Assembly: GCA_963745865.1 (NCBI GenBank)
Contig: CAVUYZ010000003.1
Coordinates: 62,001-126,000 of the forward strand
DNA length: 64,000 bases
Direction: 5' to 3'
Source: JAHEDH01 sp963745865
Lineage (GTDB): Bacteria; Actinomycetota; Acidimicrobiia; Spongiisociales; ZC4RG35
The position numbers and the translations under genes were made by a program. Below the pieces are notes generated by a model. It ran no database searches and was not told where the DNA came from. It saw only the letters and a program-made list of their open reading frames with translations. Below, piece by piece: positions 8,591 to 15,564 of this stretch. Within the stretch, counting starts at the first letter, position 1, and each line of letters opens with the position of its first letter.

Positions 8591-9190
8591 TCACGACCTG
8601 TCGAGGCGGGTTGCGAAGCGACCGTCGCCTTCGAGGTTGGCGTCCATCTCGGTGTGGATGTTGGGGATCACTCGGACGCCGATCAGCTGACCCGAGACTG
8701 TGGCCGTCCCGAGTTCGACGGCTTCCTGGACCTCGCTCACGGGACCCGAGAACAGCAGATAGCCGCGACCTCCGAGGTCGTCGGCGATGAAGATCTGTCT
8801 GAGCGTGACAGCGGCTCCCTTCAAGCCGGCGTCGGCGGCTTCGATGATGTCCGAGACCGAGGCCGTTTCGATCACTCCGACCGACTCGCCGGACCCGGGA
8901 GCGGTGGTGCCTGACAACGCGGCGACCAGTCCAGGGTGTGGATCGGGGAGAAACAGATGGCCGATCAACGACTCGACGTTCCGTAGGGCTGCAGCCGCGA
9001 TCGCTTCCTCCACGTCCGCCACCTCTCCGCCGACCAGGACGAGGTACTTGCCGTCGTGCACGGTGCCGGCGTGGATCACCCGCAGCGGGGCCCGCTTGAC
9101 CATGTCGTCGCCCGCCTCGATTCCCGCCGCGATCGAGCTGTACTCGAACAGGGCGATGGCGGTGCCGAACGGATCGGCTTCGGGCGGCAT
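8591..9190 (-). CDS. BMC-T tandem-domain trimeric shell protein (second)
   Basis: 199 residues with two fused BMC domains: the first from about AIALFEYSSIAAGIEAGDDMV to residue 90, the second starting ESVGVIETASVSDIIEAADAG. Such proteins form pseudohexameric trimers that tile shell facets and often carry a larger or gated pore. A Gly/Ser-rich linker (SGTTAPGSGES) joins the domains. No Cys is present, so a PduT-like iron-sulfur pore is unlikely. ATG 9190 overlaps the stop of the aldehyde dehydrogenase gene (ATGA). It is clearly different in sequence from the other BMC-T of the locus (11297-11923). Confidence 0.93.
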   Translation of the reverse strand: MPPEADPFGTAIALFEYSSIAAGIEAGDDMVKRAPLRVIHAGTVHDGKYLVLVGGEVADVEEAIAAAALRNVESLIGHLFLPDPHPGLVAALSGTTAPGSGESVGVIETASVSDIIEAADAGLKGAAVTLRQIFIADDLGGRGYLLFSGPVSEVQEAVELGTATVSGQLIGVRVIPNIHTEMDANLEGDGRFATRLDRS

Positions 9191-10647
9191 CAGACGATCC
9201 TCAGAGCGCCGACGACGCTGACACGGCGTGGCCGCGAGAAGGTGCGTGGTCGGGTGAGGCCGTCTCCTGTCGGGCTGGCGATGGAGAAGGAGGCATATCC
9301 CTCTCCGCCCTGGCCGAGCCCGGAGAAGAACGAGCCGTTCGCCACGAAGATCGAGCAGTTCATCCGCCTGGCCATGGTCGTGATGGTGTCGACGTTGGTC
9401 GAGTGGATGCCGGCCGTGTGACGGAATCGGTGCTCGGCGCGCACAGCGAGGTCGATGGCAGACGCGACGTTGGAGACCCGCGTCACCGGGAGCACCGGCA
9501 TCATCTGCTCGGTCCACACCAGGGTGTGGTCGTTGGGGACTTCGGCAACCAACAATCGCGGATCGCCGTCGGTCTGGACACCGATCTGGGCCAGGATCAC
9601 CGCAGCGTTCTTGCCGATCCACTCGGGGTTGATGACGCCGGGCTTGTTGGGTGCTCCCATCTCCCGGAAGATCACGCGTTCGAGCCGCTTGAGCTCGTGT
9701 TGTTTCAACACGTAGGCACCGGCATCCGCCATCGCCCTGACCAGACGATCGGCGACGCTGTCCACAACGATCACCTCTTTCTCGTCGGTGCAGATGATGT
9801 TGTTGTCGAACGATGCGCCGGCCACGATCGCCCGGGCGGCTCGCTCGACGTCCGCGGTCTCGTCCACGACGACCGGAGGGTTTCCTGGTCCGGCGGCAAC
9901 GGCGCGTTTGTCGGTCCTGAGCGCTTCCCTGACGACTCCGGGCCCTCCGGTCACGAGCAACACCCTGATGTCTGGGTGGCCCATGAGCTCCTTGGCGGTG
10001 TCGATCGTGGGGGTCGGGATCGCCGTGATCAGATCGGGTGGCCCGCCTCCTGCGACGACCGCCCGGTTGAGCAGGCGGATGTTCTCCGCCGAGACCTTCT
10101 TGGCGCCGGGGTGGACGTTGAACACGACCGCGTTGCCACCCGAGAGGACGGCGATCGAGTTGTTGATGATCGTCGATGTCGGGTTGGTCGTCGGTGTGAT
10201 CGCTCCGACGATGCCCATTGGCGCCCATTCGGTGACGGTCATGCCGTCGTCGCCTGTGACGGCCTGTGGTTCGAGGTCTTCGGGGCCTGGAGTCTTACGG
10301 GTCACCAACAGGTTCTTCTTGATCTTGTCTTCGTACCGGCCGAGACCGGTCTCGGCATGGGCCAGCATCGCCAGAGAGTCGGAATGCTCGAGCATCGATC
10401 GGCGGATCGACTCGATCACATCGCGACGGGCACCCAGCCCCATCTCCGCGTACAGCGGTTGGGCGCGTCGGGCTGCAGCCACCGCATCGTCGATGCTGGC
10501 GTGGATCCCGTCGCCGAGCTCGGCGACGGCGTCGAGCTCGCGGCGCGCTGCGAGGGTGGAGGCCGGGTGGCTTTCGTCCGGGACCTCGCCGAGACGCTGC
10601 TTGACGCGGGCGATGATCGCCTGGATCTCCTGTTCTGGAAGGCTCAT
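9190..10647 (-). CDS. CoA-acylating aldehyde dehydrogenase, microcompartment type (PduP/EutE-like)
   Basis: 485-residue enzyme that would oxidise acetaldehyde (or another short aldehyde) to the acyl-CoA with NAD+. The catalytic Cys lies in FDNNIICTDEKEV, with the glycine-rich cofactor region VTGGPGVVREAL and the acyl-CoA dehydrogenase signature WAPMGIVGAITPTTNPT. The first 20 residues (MSLPEQEIQAIIARVKQRL) form an amphipathic helix followed by a linker, the pattern of BMC encapsulation peptides. The gene lies between a pentamer gene (3-base gap) and BMC-T (ATGA overlap). In this locus its substrate is expected to be the acetaldehyde released by DeoC. Intact. Confidence 0.94.
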   Translation of the reverse strand: MSLPEQEIQAIIARVKQRLGEVPDESHPASTLAARRELDAVAELGDGIHASIDDAVAAARRAQPLYAEMGLGARRDVIESIRRSMLEHSDSLAMLAHAETGLGRYEDKIKKNLLVTRKTPGPEDLEPQAVTGDDGMTVTEWAPMGIVGAITPTTNPTSTIINNSIAVLSGGNAVVFNVHPGAKKVSAENIRLLNRAVVAGGGPPDLITAIPTPTIDTAKELMGHPDIRVLLVTGGPGVVREALRTDKRAVAAGPGNPPVVVDETADVERAARAIVAGASFDNNIICTDEKEVIVVDSVADRLVRAMADAGAYVLKQHELKRLERVIFREMGAPNKPGVINPEWIGKNAAVILAQIGVQTDGDPRLLVAEVPNDHTLVWTEQMMPVLPVTRVSNVASAIDLAVRAEHRFRHTAGIHSTNVDTITTMARRMNCSIFVANGSFFSGLGQGGEGYASFSIASPTGDGLTRPRTFSRPRRVSVVGALRIV

Positions 10648-10650
10648 GAT

Positions 10651-10938
10651 CTACTTGGTGTATCGCTCATCGCCACCCACCTCCCACGTGTCGACGATCG
10701 CCATCACCACGGCATCGCAGGGTCGCTCGTGGGTCACTTCCGTTTGACGGGCGGAGCTGCCGCTGGCGTACATGACGACCTCACCGACGCCGGCGCCGAC
10801 CGCGTCGACGGCGATCACATAGCCACCGGTGGTCGAGTTGTCGACGTCGAGCTGTTCGAGCAGCAGGAAGGTGAGCCCGCCGAGGCGTGGCTCCTTCCTG
10901 CTGGCCACCACCGTGCCGGCGACGCGTGCGAGAAGCAT
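10651..10938 (-). CDS. BMC-P pentameric shell vertex protein, first copy
   Basis: 95-residue EutN/CcmL protein: MLLARVAGTVVASRKEPRLGG, then GGYVIAVDAVGAGVGEVVMYASGSSARQ and the final strand VVMAIVDTWEV. It would form pentamers closing the shell vertices. ATG 10938 is preceded by GGAGG at good distance; 13 bases separate it from the BMC-H stop, and the aldehyde dehydrogenase starts 3 bases after its stop. It is the copy nearest the major shell hexamer gene. Confidence 0.94.
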   Translation of the reverse strand: MLLARVAGTVVASRKEPRLGGLTFLLLEQLDVDNSTTGGYVIAVDAVGAGVGEVVMYASGSSARQTEVTHERPCDAVVMAIVDTWEVGGDERYTK

Positions 10939-10951
10939 CGGTGTCCTCCGT

Positions 10952-11242
10952 CTACTCGGTCTCTCCTCGTCGCCCGAGCGGAAGCACCGCGTCGATCGAC
11001 TCGTGCGGGCGGGCGATGATGTGACTGGAGATCACCTCTCCGACGCGCTCTGCGCCACGCAGGCCCGCCTCGATGGCGGCCTTCACGGCAGCCACGTCAC
11101 CGCGGACGACCGCGGTCACATATCCACCGCCCGTCTCCTCGTAGGAGACGAGCTCCACTTTCGCGGCCTTCACCATCGCGTCGGCCGCTTCCACCATCGC
11201 GGGGAAGCTTCGTGCTTCGATCATTCCCAGTGCATCTGCCAT
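10952..11242 (-). CDS. BMC-H hexameric shell protein
   Basis: 96 residues, single BMC domain, the only hexamer gene of the locus and so the likely bulk facet protein. It begins MADALGMIEARSFPAMVEAAD and contains VVRGDVAAVKAAIEAG, the near-invariant BMC-H segment. The pore loop reads TGGGYVT where PduA has a Gly-Ser-Gly pore, so the pore would be lined by Gly, possibly slightly wider. Upstream of ATG 11242 is a strong GAGGAGG ribosome site, fitting high expression. It lies 54 bases after the BMC-T stop, the largest gap in the shell-gene part of the operon. Confidence 0.96.
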   Translation of the reverse strand: MADALGMIEARSFPAMVEAADAMVKAAKVELVSYEETGGGYVTAVVRGDVAAVKAAIEAGLRGAERVGEVISSHIIARPHESIDAVLPLGRRGETE

Positions 11243-11296
11243 TGGTTCCTCCTCGGTCCCGATTCCATTCCGATCCGATTGCTCTGATCATTTCGC

Positions 11297-11923
11297 TCAG
11301 CTCTGCGACCGGCCCTCGATTCCCTCGAGAGCCGCCACTGCCGCTCGCCAACCGACATCGATGTCGGCTTCCTCGCCACCGAGATAGACCCGCCCGACGG
11401 CACCGAAGGCACGCACTTCGAGCACGTTGACCTCGGCGGCCTTCTCCGCTTCGTTCGCGGCGAGAGCCGCATAGGCGGCCGGACCGCACTCCATCACGTA
11501 GAGGGTCTGTCCCGGTGTGATCATCTGCCCGTGTCTCATCCGGTTGATGAGTTGGGCCTGGTGGTCGTCGATGTTCCTGACGATCTGGCTGGAGAGGATC
11601 TCGGGTTTGAGCCGATCGGTCTCTTTCATGCCGATCGCATCGAGGATCGCATTCCCGGCTCCGCGGGTCTCCGCTTGCTCGGGCGAGTGCACCTCGAGGA
11701 GCCCGAACACCCGCTCGACGATCTGCATGCCGGGCTTGACGGCATTCGACTTCAGCGCGATGTCGGTGAGCCGGTTGATCTCGATTCCCGGGGAGATCTC
11801 GACGAACAGAGCGGCTTCGTGGGCCAGGGGGAGGAAGCCCGAGGCGGTCGTGCCGATGAATGCCGCGTACTGGGGTTGCAGGCTGTCGAGGAATGCGAAC
11901 GATCGCAGCTCAATAGTGCTCAT
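11297..11923 (-). CDS. BMC-T tandem-domain trimeric shell protein (first)
   Basis: 208 residues with two BMC domains. The first starts IELRSFAFLDSLQPQYAAFIG, the second around QTLYVMECGPAAYAALAANEAEKAAEV with FGAVGRVYLGG. The family forms trimers with pseudo-sixfold symmetry in shell facets; members with this type of sequence occur in metabolosomes with aldehyde dehydrogenase cores. ATG 11923 lies inside the end of deoC (14-base overlap) and has GGAGG upstream, indicating translational coupling. It carries one Cys (MECGPAA) in the second domain. Confidence 0.93.
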   Translation of the reverse strand: MSTIELRSFAFLDSLQPQYAAFIGTTASGFLPLAHEAALFVEISPGIEINRLTDIALKSNAVKPGMQIVERVFGLLEVHSPEQAETRGAGNAILDAIGMKETDRLKPEILSSQIVRNIDDHQAQLINRMRHGQMITPGQTLYVMECGPAAYAALAANEAEKAAEVNVLEVRAFGAVGRVYLGGEEADIDVGWRAAVAALEGIEGRSQS

Positions 11924-12758
11924 TGGACGTGCCTCCTGTGACGATGGAGATCCCGGCGGAGGCCCCGATGCGCGTGGCTCCCGCTGCGATCATTTCTTGG
12001 GCATCCTCTCGGCTGCGCACTCCGCCGGACGCCTTGATGCCCATCTTGGGGCCGACCGTCTCGCGCATGAGCAACACATCGGCGACGGTTGCTCCGCCCC
12101 CTGCATACCCGGTTGATGTCTTGACGTAGTCGGCCTTCGCCTTCTTGGCGAGATAGGACGCGATCACCTTTTCCTCGTCCTCGAGAAGCGCCGTCTCGAT
12201 GATCACCTTGTTGAGTGCGCCGGCCTCGTGGCACGCATCGGACACCTTGGCGATGTCCATTTCGACGAGATCGTGCTGACCCGACTTGAGTGCGCCGATG
12301 TTGATCACCATGTCTATTTCACGGGCGCCGTCCCGGATGACCCGCCGCGCCTCCATCGCCTTGATCTCCGGCAAGGTGGCGCCAAACGGGAACCCGACGA
12401 CCGACGCCACCTTGACGTCGGTGCCGCGGAGGTTCTTGGCCGCCCGCTTCACCCATGCCGGGTTCACACACACCGACGCGAAGCCGTATTCGGCAGCTTC
12501 CGCGCACAGCACGTCGATGTCGTGCTCGGTCGCATCTGGTTTCAAGAGGGTGTGATCGATGAACTTCGCCAGGTCCATCGGCACTTCCGCGCCCTGACCT
12601 CGATAACTGACGCGGTCGGCCCCGTTGGCGACGACGCTCCTCACCCGGTCGGGGCTGTGGGCGGCGCACGATCCGCGGCAGTCGGCGCAGGGATCCCCGA
12701 CATCGAGGGCAGCGAGTACCTCCCGGGTGACGGCTTCGATGAGTTCGTGCTGGTTCAT
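11910..12758 (-). CDS. deoC: Deoxyribose-phosphate aldolase with N-terminal BMC-targeting helix and Cys motif
   Basis: Class I aldolase that splits 2-deoxy-D-ribose 5-phosphate into glyceraldehyde 3-phosphate and acetaldehyde. 282 residues against about 220-250 for ordinary DeoC. The TIM barrel starts at DLAKFIDHTLLKPDATEHDI; the Schiff-base lysine is in DYVKTSTGYAGG and the second active-site lysine in GIKASGGVR. The extra N terminus has an amphipathic helix (MNQHELIEAVTREVLAAL), then C24-x2-C27-x3-C31-x2-H34, then a linker. The helix fits an encapsulation peptide; the Cys/His cluster looks like a metal or Fe-S site. ATG 12758 overlaps the rpiB stop (ATGA). Confidence 0.95.
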   Translation of the reverse strand: MNQHELIEAVTREVLAALDVGDPCADCRGSCAAHSPDRVRSVVANGADRVSYRGQGAEVPMDLAKFIDHTLLKPDATEHDIDVLCAEAAEYGFASVCVNPAWVKRAAKNLRGTDVKVASVVGFPFGATLPEIKAMEARRVIRDGAREIDMVINIGALKSGQHDLVEMDIAKVSDACHEAGALNKVIIETALLEDEEKVIASYLAKKAKADYVKTSTGYAGGGATVADVLLMRETVGPKMGIKASGGVRSREDAQEMIAAGATRIGASAGISIVTGGTSNEHY

Positions 12759-13321
12759 GCACCGCTCCGGAGGTAGTGGCGTTCGATGGCGGAGATCTTG
12801 TCGACCCGGTCGGCGTGTCGGCCCGGCGCCCACGGTGTCGCCAGCCAGGTCTCGACGATCTGGAGAGCGAGGTTGGGGCCGATGAGGCCCGCGCCGAGCG
12901 TCAACACGTTGGCGTGGTTGTGTTCTCGGGAGTTGCGGGCACTTGACACGTCGTAGCAGAGAGCGGCGCGCACGCCCGGCACCTTGTTTGCGGCGATGCT
13001 GGAACCGATCCCGGCGCCGTCGACGACGATTCCGTACATGACCTGCCCCGACGAGACCAATTCGGCGACTGCCCGGGCGAAGTCGGGGTAATCGACGGAC
13101 TCGGCGCTGTGGGTCCCGCAATCGGTCACTGCATAGCCCTGCTCCGTGAGCCGGAAGCCGATCTTCTCCTTGAGTGGATAGCCGCCATGGTCTGCGCCGA
13201 CTGCGATCGTGGTCGTGACCGACGCCGGTTCGGATCGTTGCGACATCGGTGCGTCGTCGATGGTTCCCATGCCCGTCACGACCCGGCGGACAACCTCTCG
13301 GATCTCGGATTCGGTTGGCAT
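12755..13321 (-). CDS. rpiB: RpiB/LacAB-family sugar-phosphate isomerase with BMC-targeting helix
   Basis: Fold and motifs of ribose-5-phosphate isomerase B: IAVGADHGGYPLKEKI, THSAESVDYPDFA, IGSSIAANKVPGVRAALCYD, NSREHNHANVLTLGA and the C-terminal PGRHADRVDKI. It has about 38 residues before the core, beginning with an amphipathic helix (MPTESEIREVVRRVVTGMG) typical of encapsulation peptides. The position of the catalytic Cys of E. coli RpiB (CGTGVG) is Asp here (DGAGIG), so its true reaction may differ. The start is uncertain: ATG 13321 gives the helix at the very N terminus, but ATG 13438, overlapping the regulator stop (ATGA), would add 39 Arg/Ala/Pro-rich residues. Confidence 0.88.
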   Translation of the reverse strand: MPTESEIREVVRRVVTGMGTIDDAPMSQRSEPASVTTTIAVGADHGGYPLKEKIGFRLTEQGYAVTDCGTHSAESVDYPDFARAVAELVSSGQVMYGIVVDGAGIGSSIAANKVPGVRAALCYDVSSARNSREHNHANVLTLGAGLIGPNLALQIVETWLATPWAPGRHADRVDKISAIERHYLRSGA

Positions 13322-13434
13322 CGGTTCCGACCCTAGTGCTCTCCGGGGGCGTGGTTCGTCGAGGAATGGTGGCGTCGGGATCGACGCGGCTGCGGCGCGT
13401 ACCGCAGTGCGGCGACGTGTGTCGGGACGAGCGC

Positions 13435-13809
13435 TCATGGCCGGGTCTGCGCGGAGGGGAGTGGGCTTCGTTCGTGGCGATGGCGTTCCTCACGCGGGGC
13501 GTGGCGTCGGACGCCTCGCTCCGTGGTCGGCAGGCTCGCCGCTCGGATCAACTGTCTCAGCGGCGCGGCATAGGGGCTGGTTTCGTCGATCTGAACCGTT
13601 CTCGCTCGACCGACCCGGGTTTCGATGATCAATCCGGACTCGAGGAGTCGGTTCACCTCGCGCATCACCGTCGTCTGTTCGACCCCGATCACCGTCGCCA
13701 GGTCGGTCAGTGTCTGTGGCTGGTCGTCGGCGTCGAACAGCAGCTCGACGAGCAGCTTTCGTTGGGTGTCGGTCCGGAATATCGGAAGCTGGGGTTGCCT
13801 ATTCTGCAC
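13435..13809 (-). CDS. Winged-helix transcriptional regulator heading the microcompartment operon
   Basis: About 124 residues. The N-terminal half is a winged helix-turn-helix of the ArsR/MarR type (TQRKLLVELLFDADDQ, TLTDLATVIGVEQTTVMREVNRLLESGLI, then a wing ETRVGRARTVQI). The C-terminal third is basic and of unknown role. The longer frame from ATG 13848 is rejected because it would include the promoter. GTG 13809 lies about 8 bases after a strong -10 box, so the mRNA would be leaderless or nearly so. A palindrome covering that -10 box suggests autoregulation of the whole operon. Ligand unknown; a sugar phosphate or nucleoside is a guess. Confidence 0.78.
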   Translation of the reverse strand: MQNRQPQLPIFRTDTQRKLLVELLFDADDQPQTLTDLATVIGVEQTTVMREVNRLLESGLIIETRVGRARTVQIDETSPYAAPLRQLIRAASLPTTERGVRRHAPREERHRHERSPLPSAQTRP

Positions 13810-13814
13810 ACGAC

Positions 13815-13828
13815 GCAGTATATCCTGC
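13815..13828. promoter_or_regulatory. Imperfect 14-bp palindrome over the BMC promoter -10 box, candidate operator
   Basis: gcagtatatcctgc pairs with itself at 12 of 14 positions (GCAG-n-ATAT-n-CTGC). It covers the -10 element of the leftward promoter and lies just upstream of the regulator start, where an autorepressor would bind. The site is inferred from position and symmetry only. Confidence 0.5.
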
Positions 13829-13844
13829 GTGGTATGCAGGTCAA
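13817..13844 (-). promoter_or_regulatory. Promoter of the BMC operon (sigma-70 type)
   Basis: Read leftwards, TTGACC (13844-13839) is followed after exactly 16 bases by TATACT (13822-13817). This is the best housekeeping-type promoter noticed in the window. The expected transcription start is near 13810, next to the GTG start codon at 13809, which predicts a leaderless transcript. Confidence 0.65.
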
Positions 13845-13897
13845 GCATGCGGGTCCGGGATCGATCGGAGGTCGAAAGCGGACATAGACTGAATGGC

Positions 13898-13912
13898 GTG
13901 AATGTGTTTCAC
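13898..13912. promoter_or_regulatory. Inverted repeat GTGAA-n5-TTCAC in the divergent promoter region
   Basis: A 5-bp perfect inverted repeat with a 5-base spacer lies 18 bases before the HAD gene start and about 55 bases behind the -35 box of the BMC promoter. It could be an operator for either direction, but short repeats like this also occur by chance. Confidence 0.25.
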
Positions 13913-13929
13913 GTGGCCATGGATGACCG

Positions 13930-14652
13930 ATGACCGATCTGCACTCGTTCACGACGCTGTCGTTCGACTGCTACGGGACCCTGATCAACTGGGAGACAGG
14001 GATATGGGACGCGCTGCAACCGGTGCTGGCCCACAATCGATCGTCTGTGGGCCGGGCCGAGGCGCTCGAGGCGTTCGCCGAGCTCGAATCCTCCCAACAG
14101 CGGCTTACTCCCGAACTGCGGTACCCCGAGGTACTGGAGCGGGTGTATCGTGGATTCATCGAACGGTTCGGGTTGGCCGATCAGCCGGGCATGGATGAGG
14201 ATTTCGGAGCGTCCGTTCAGCATTGGCCGGCATTCGACGACAGCGCTGCCGCACTCCAGCGGTTGGAGACGCGCTTCGACCTGGTCATCCTCTCGAATGT
14301 CGACCGTGCCGGTTTCGCCTCATCGGCACAGAAACTCGGATCGACGTTCATGGCGGTGTACACGGCGGAGGACTTCGGTGCCTACAAGCCGGCGATCGGC
14401 AATTTCACGTCGATGTTGGATGACCTGTCGTCGAGCCACGGTGTCGAGCGGGAGTCGATCCTCCATGTGGCTCAGAGCCTCTACCACGACCATGTCCCCG
14501 CCTCCCGGGTCGGTCTCGCCACGGCGTGGATCGACCGGCAGAATCTCGCGGGCGGGGGAGCCTGGGGAGCGACCGCCCGCGTTCAGGAGCGACCGCCCGT
14601 CGACTTCACCTTCCCCTCACTCGCCGCATTCGCCGATGCGGCCGGCGTCTGA
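13930..14652 (+). CDS. HAD-superfamily hydrolase, haloacid dehalogenase type II-like
   Basis: 240 residues with HAD motif I at TLSFDCYGTLINWE (nucleophile Asp13), motif II VILSNVD, motif III Lys in FGAYKPAIGNF, and a late acidic stretch (WIDRQN). Overall it resembles L-2-haloacid dehalogenases and related phosphatases; many such proteins act on phosphorylated metabolites, so dehalogenation should not be assumed. The gene is intact and divergent from the BMC operon, so it may share regulation with it, but there is no direct evidence that it belongs to the same pathway. No strong ribosome site is visible before ATG 13930. Confidence 0.85.
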   Translation: MTDLHSFTTLSFDCYGTLINWETGIWDALQPVLAHNRSSVGRAEALEAFAELESSQQRLTPELRYPEVLERVYRGFIERFGLADQPGMDEDFGASVQHWPAFDDSAAALQRLETRFDLVILSNVDRAGFASSAQKLGSTFMAVYTAEDFGAYKPAIGNFTSMLDDLSSSHGVERESILHVAQSLYHDHVPASRVGLATAWIDRQNLAGGGAWGATARVQERPPVDFTFPSLAAFADAAGV

Positions 14653-14680
14653 GCGTTGATCAACATGTATCGTCGATCGG

Positions 14681-15562
14681 GTGCTGGAGCGCTCGATTCC
14701 GATTGACGTTCGCCTCGATCTGCGGGCGACATTGAAGCCGGTGAGCCTGGTCTGGGGTTCGTTCCGATCGGACGGATGGTGGAGACCACTCCGCACCCCC
14801 GAGGGAGCAGCCACCATCCTTGTCCGCCGTACCCACGACGCCGTTCACGCCCGCTCCTGGGGGACCGGAGCCGGGTGGGTACTCGGCCGCCTCGAGCGAC
14901 TCGTCGGGTTGTCCGACGACCCCGAGTCGTTCGTGCCGGACCATCCGCTGGTGGCCGACCTGCATCGTCGTTCGCTCGGCCGCCGCTTTGCGGCGACCGG
15001 GCTGGTATTCGAAGCGCTTCTCGTCGCTATCAGCTCCCAGAAGGTCACAGGTAAGGAAGCAGCGTCGGCGTTGCGATCGATGGCGTATGCCTTCTCCGAG
15101 GAGGCTCCCGGTCCGATACCGCTTCGACTCCCTCCTGACCCGGCTCGTCTGGCCGCAGCCCGGTATCACGACTTCCATCGGATGCGCATGGAGCGTCGCC
15201 GCGCTGATCTGGTGATCCGGTCAGCGCGAGATGCCGAACGGATCGATCGTCTCGCATCGCAACCGAGCAGTGTCGCCCGAGCCCAACTCGAGCAGATTCC
15301 CGGAGTCGGGCAGTGGACATCGGCGGAGACCGTTGCCGTCAGTCACGGCGACCCCGACGCCGTATCGGTCGGTGACTTCCACCTGAAGCATTATGCGGCA
15401 TGGCATCTGGCCGGGGAGCAGCGGGGCACGGACGAACGGATGCTCGAGTTGCTCGAGCCATTCCGGCCGCATCGCGGGCGGGTCCTGCGGTTGATGGAAT
15501 CGGCGGGGAGTTACCCGCGGTTCGGGCCGCGGATGGCGATTCTCGACTACCGGGAGCACTGA
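14681..15562 (+). CDS. AlkA-like DNA-3-methyladenine glycosylase (HhH-GPD)
   Basis: Base-excision repair glycosylase of 293 residues. The helix-hairpin-helix is LEQIPGVGQWTSAET and the catalytic Asp lies in SVGDFHLKHYAAWHLAG; the region ALLVAISSQKVTGKEA is the typical start of the HhH-GPD domain. The N-terminal 100 residues match the AlkA N-terminal domain only loosely. GTG 14681 is the only reasonable start after the HAD stop (28-base gap). Its stop is 2 bases from the end of the convergent esterase gene. Substrate range (3-methyladenine, possibly other alkylated bases) is inferred from the family. Confidence 0.88.
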   Translation: MLERSIPIDVRLDLRATLKPVSLVWGSFRSDGWWRPLRTPEGAATILVRRTHDAVHARSWGTGAGWVLGRLERLVGLSDDPESFVPDHPLVADLHRRSLGRRFAATGLVFEALLVAISSQKVTGKEAASALRSMAYAFSEEAPGPIPLRLPPDPARLAAARYHDFHRMRMERRRADLVIRSARDAERIDRLASQPSSVARAQLEQIPGVGQWTSAETVAVSHGDPDAVSVGDFHLKHYAAWHLAGEQRGTDERMLELLEPFRPHRGRVLRLMESAGSYPRFGPRMAILDYREH

Positions 15563-15564
15563 GC

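Larger units (their letters stand above)
8014..13809 (-). other. Bacterial microcompartment operon, SPU-like (sugar phosphate utilising)
   Basis: Ten co-oriented genes in the order regulator, rpiB, deoC, BMC-T, BMC-H, BMC-P, aldehyde dehydrogenase, BMC-T, BMC-P, BMC-P. Several neighbours overlap by ATGA or by 14 bases. All three shell tile types are present (hexamer, tandem-domain trimers, pentamers), so a closed shell can be built from this locus alone. The enzymes predict conversion of deoxyribose 5-phosphate to acetaldehyde and on to acetyl-CoA. No alcohol dehydrogenase, phosphotransacylase, transporter or kinase gene is included. DeoC plus RpiB is the marker pair of the SPU class in published BMC surveys; assignment to a subclass was not possible. 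Confidence 0.88.

Noticed and set aside
8591..10228. A 545-residue frame over the aldehyde dehydrogenase and BMC-T genes
   Set aside because: Its first 346 residues are Arg-rich antiphase reading of the aldehyde dehydrogenase; only the last 199 residues (from ATG 9190) are the real BMC-T.
11910..13493. A 527-residue frame extending deoC upstream through rpiB
   Set aside because: The upstream part is an out-of-frame shadow of rpiB; deoC starts at ATG 12758 with the targeting helix and an ATGA overlap.
13435..13848. Longer regulator starting at ATG 13848
   Set aside because: The extra 13 codons contain the -35 and -10 boxes of the promoter, so they are upstream of the transcript start.
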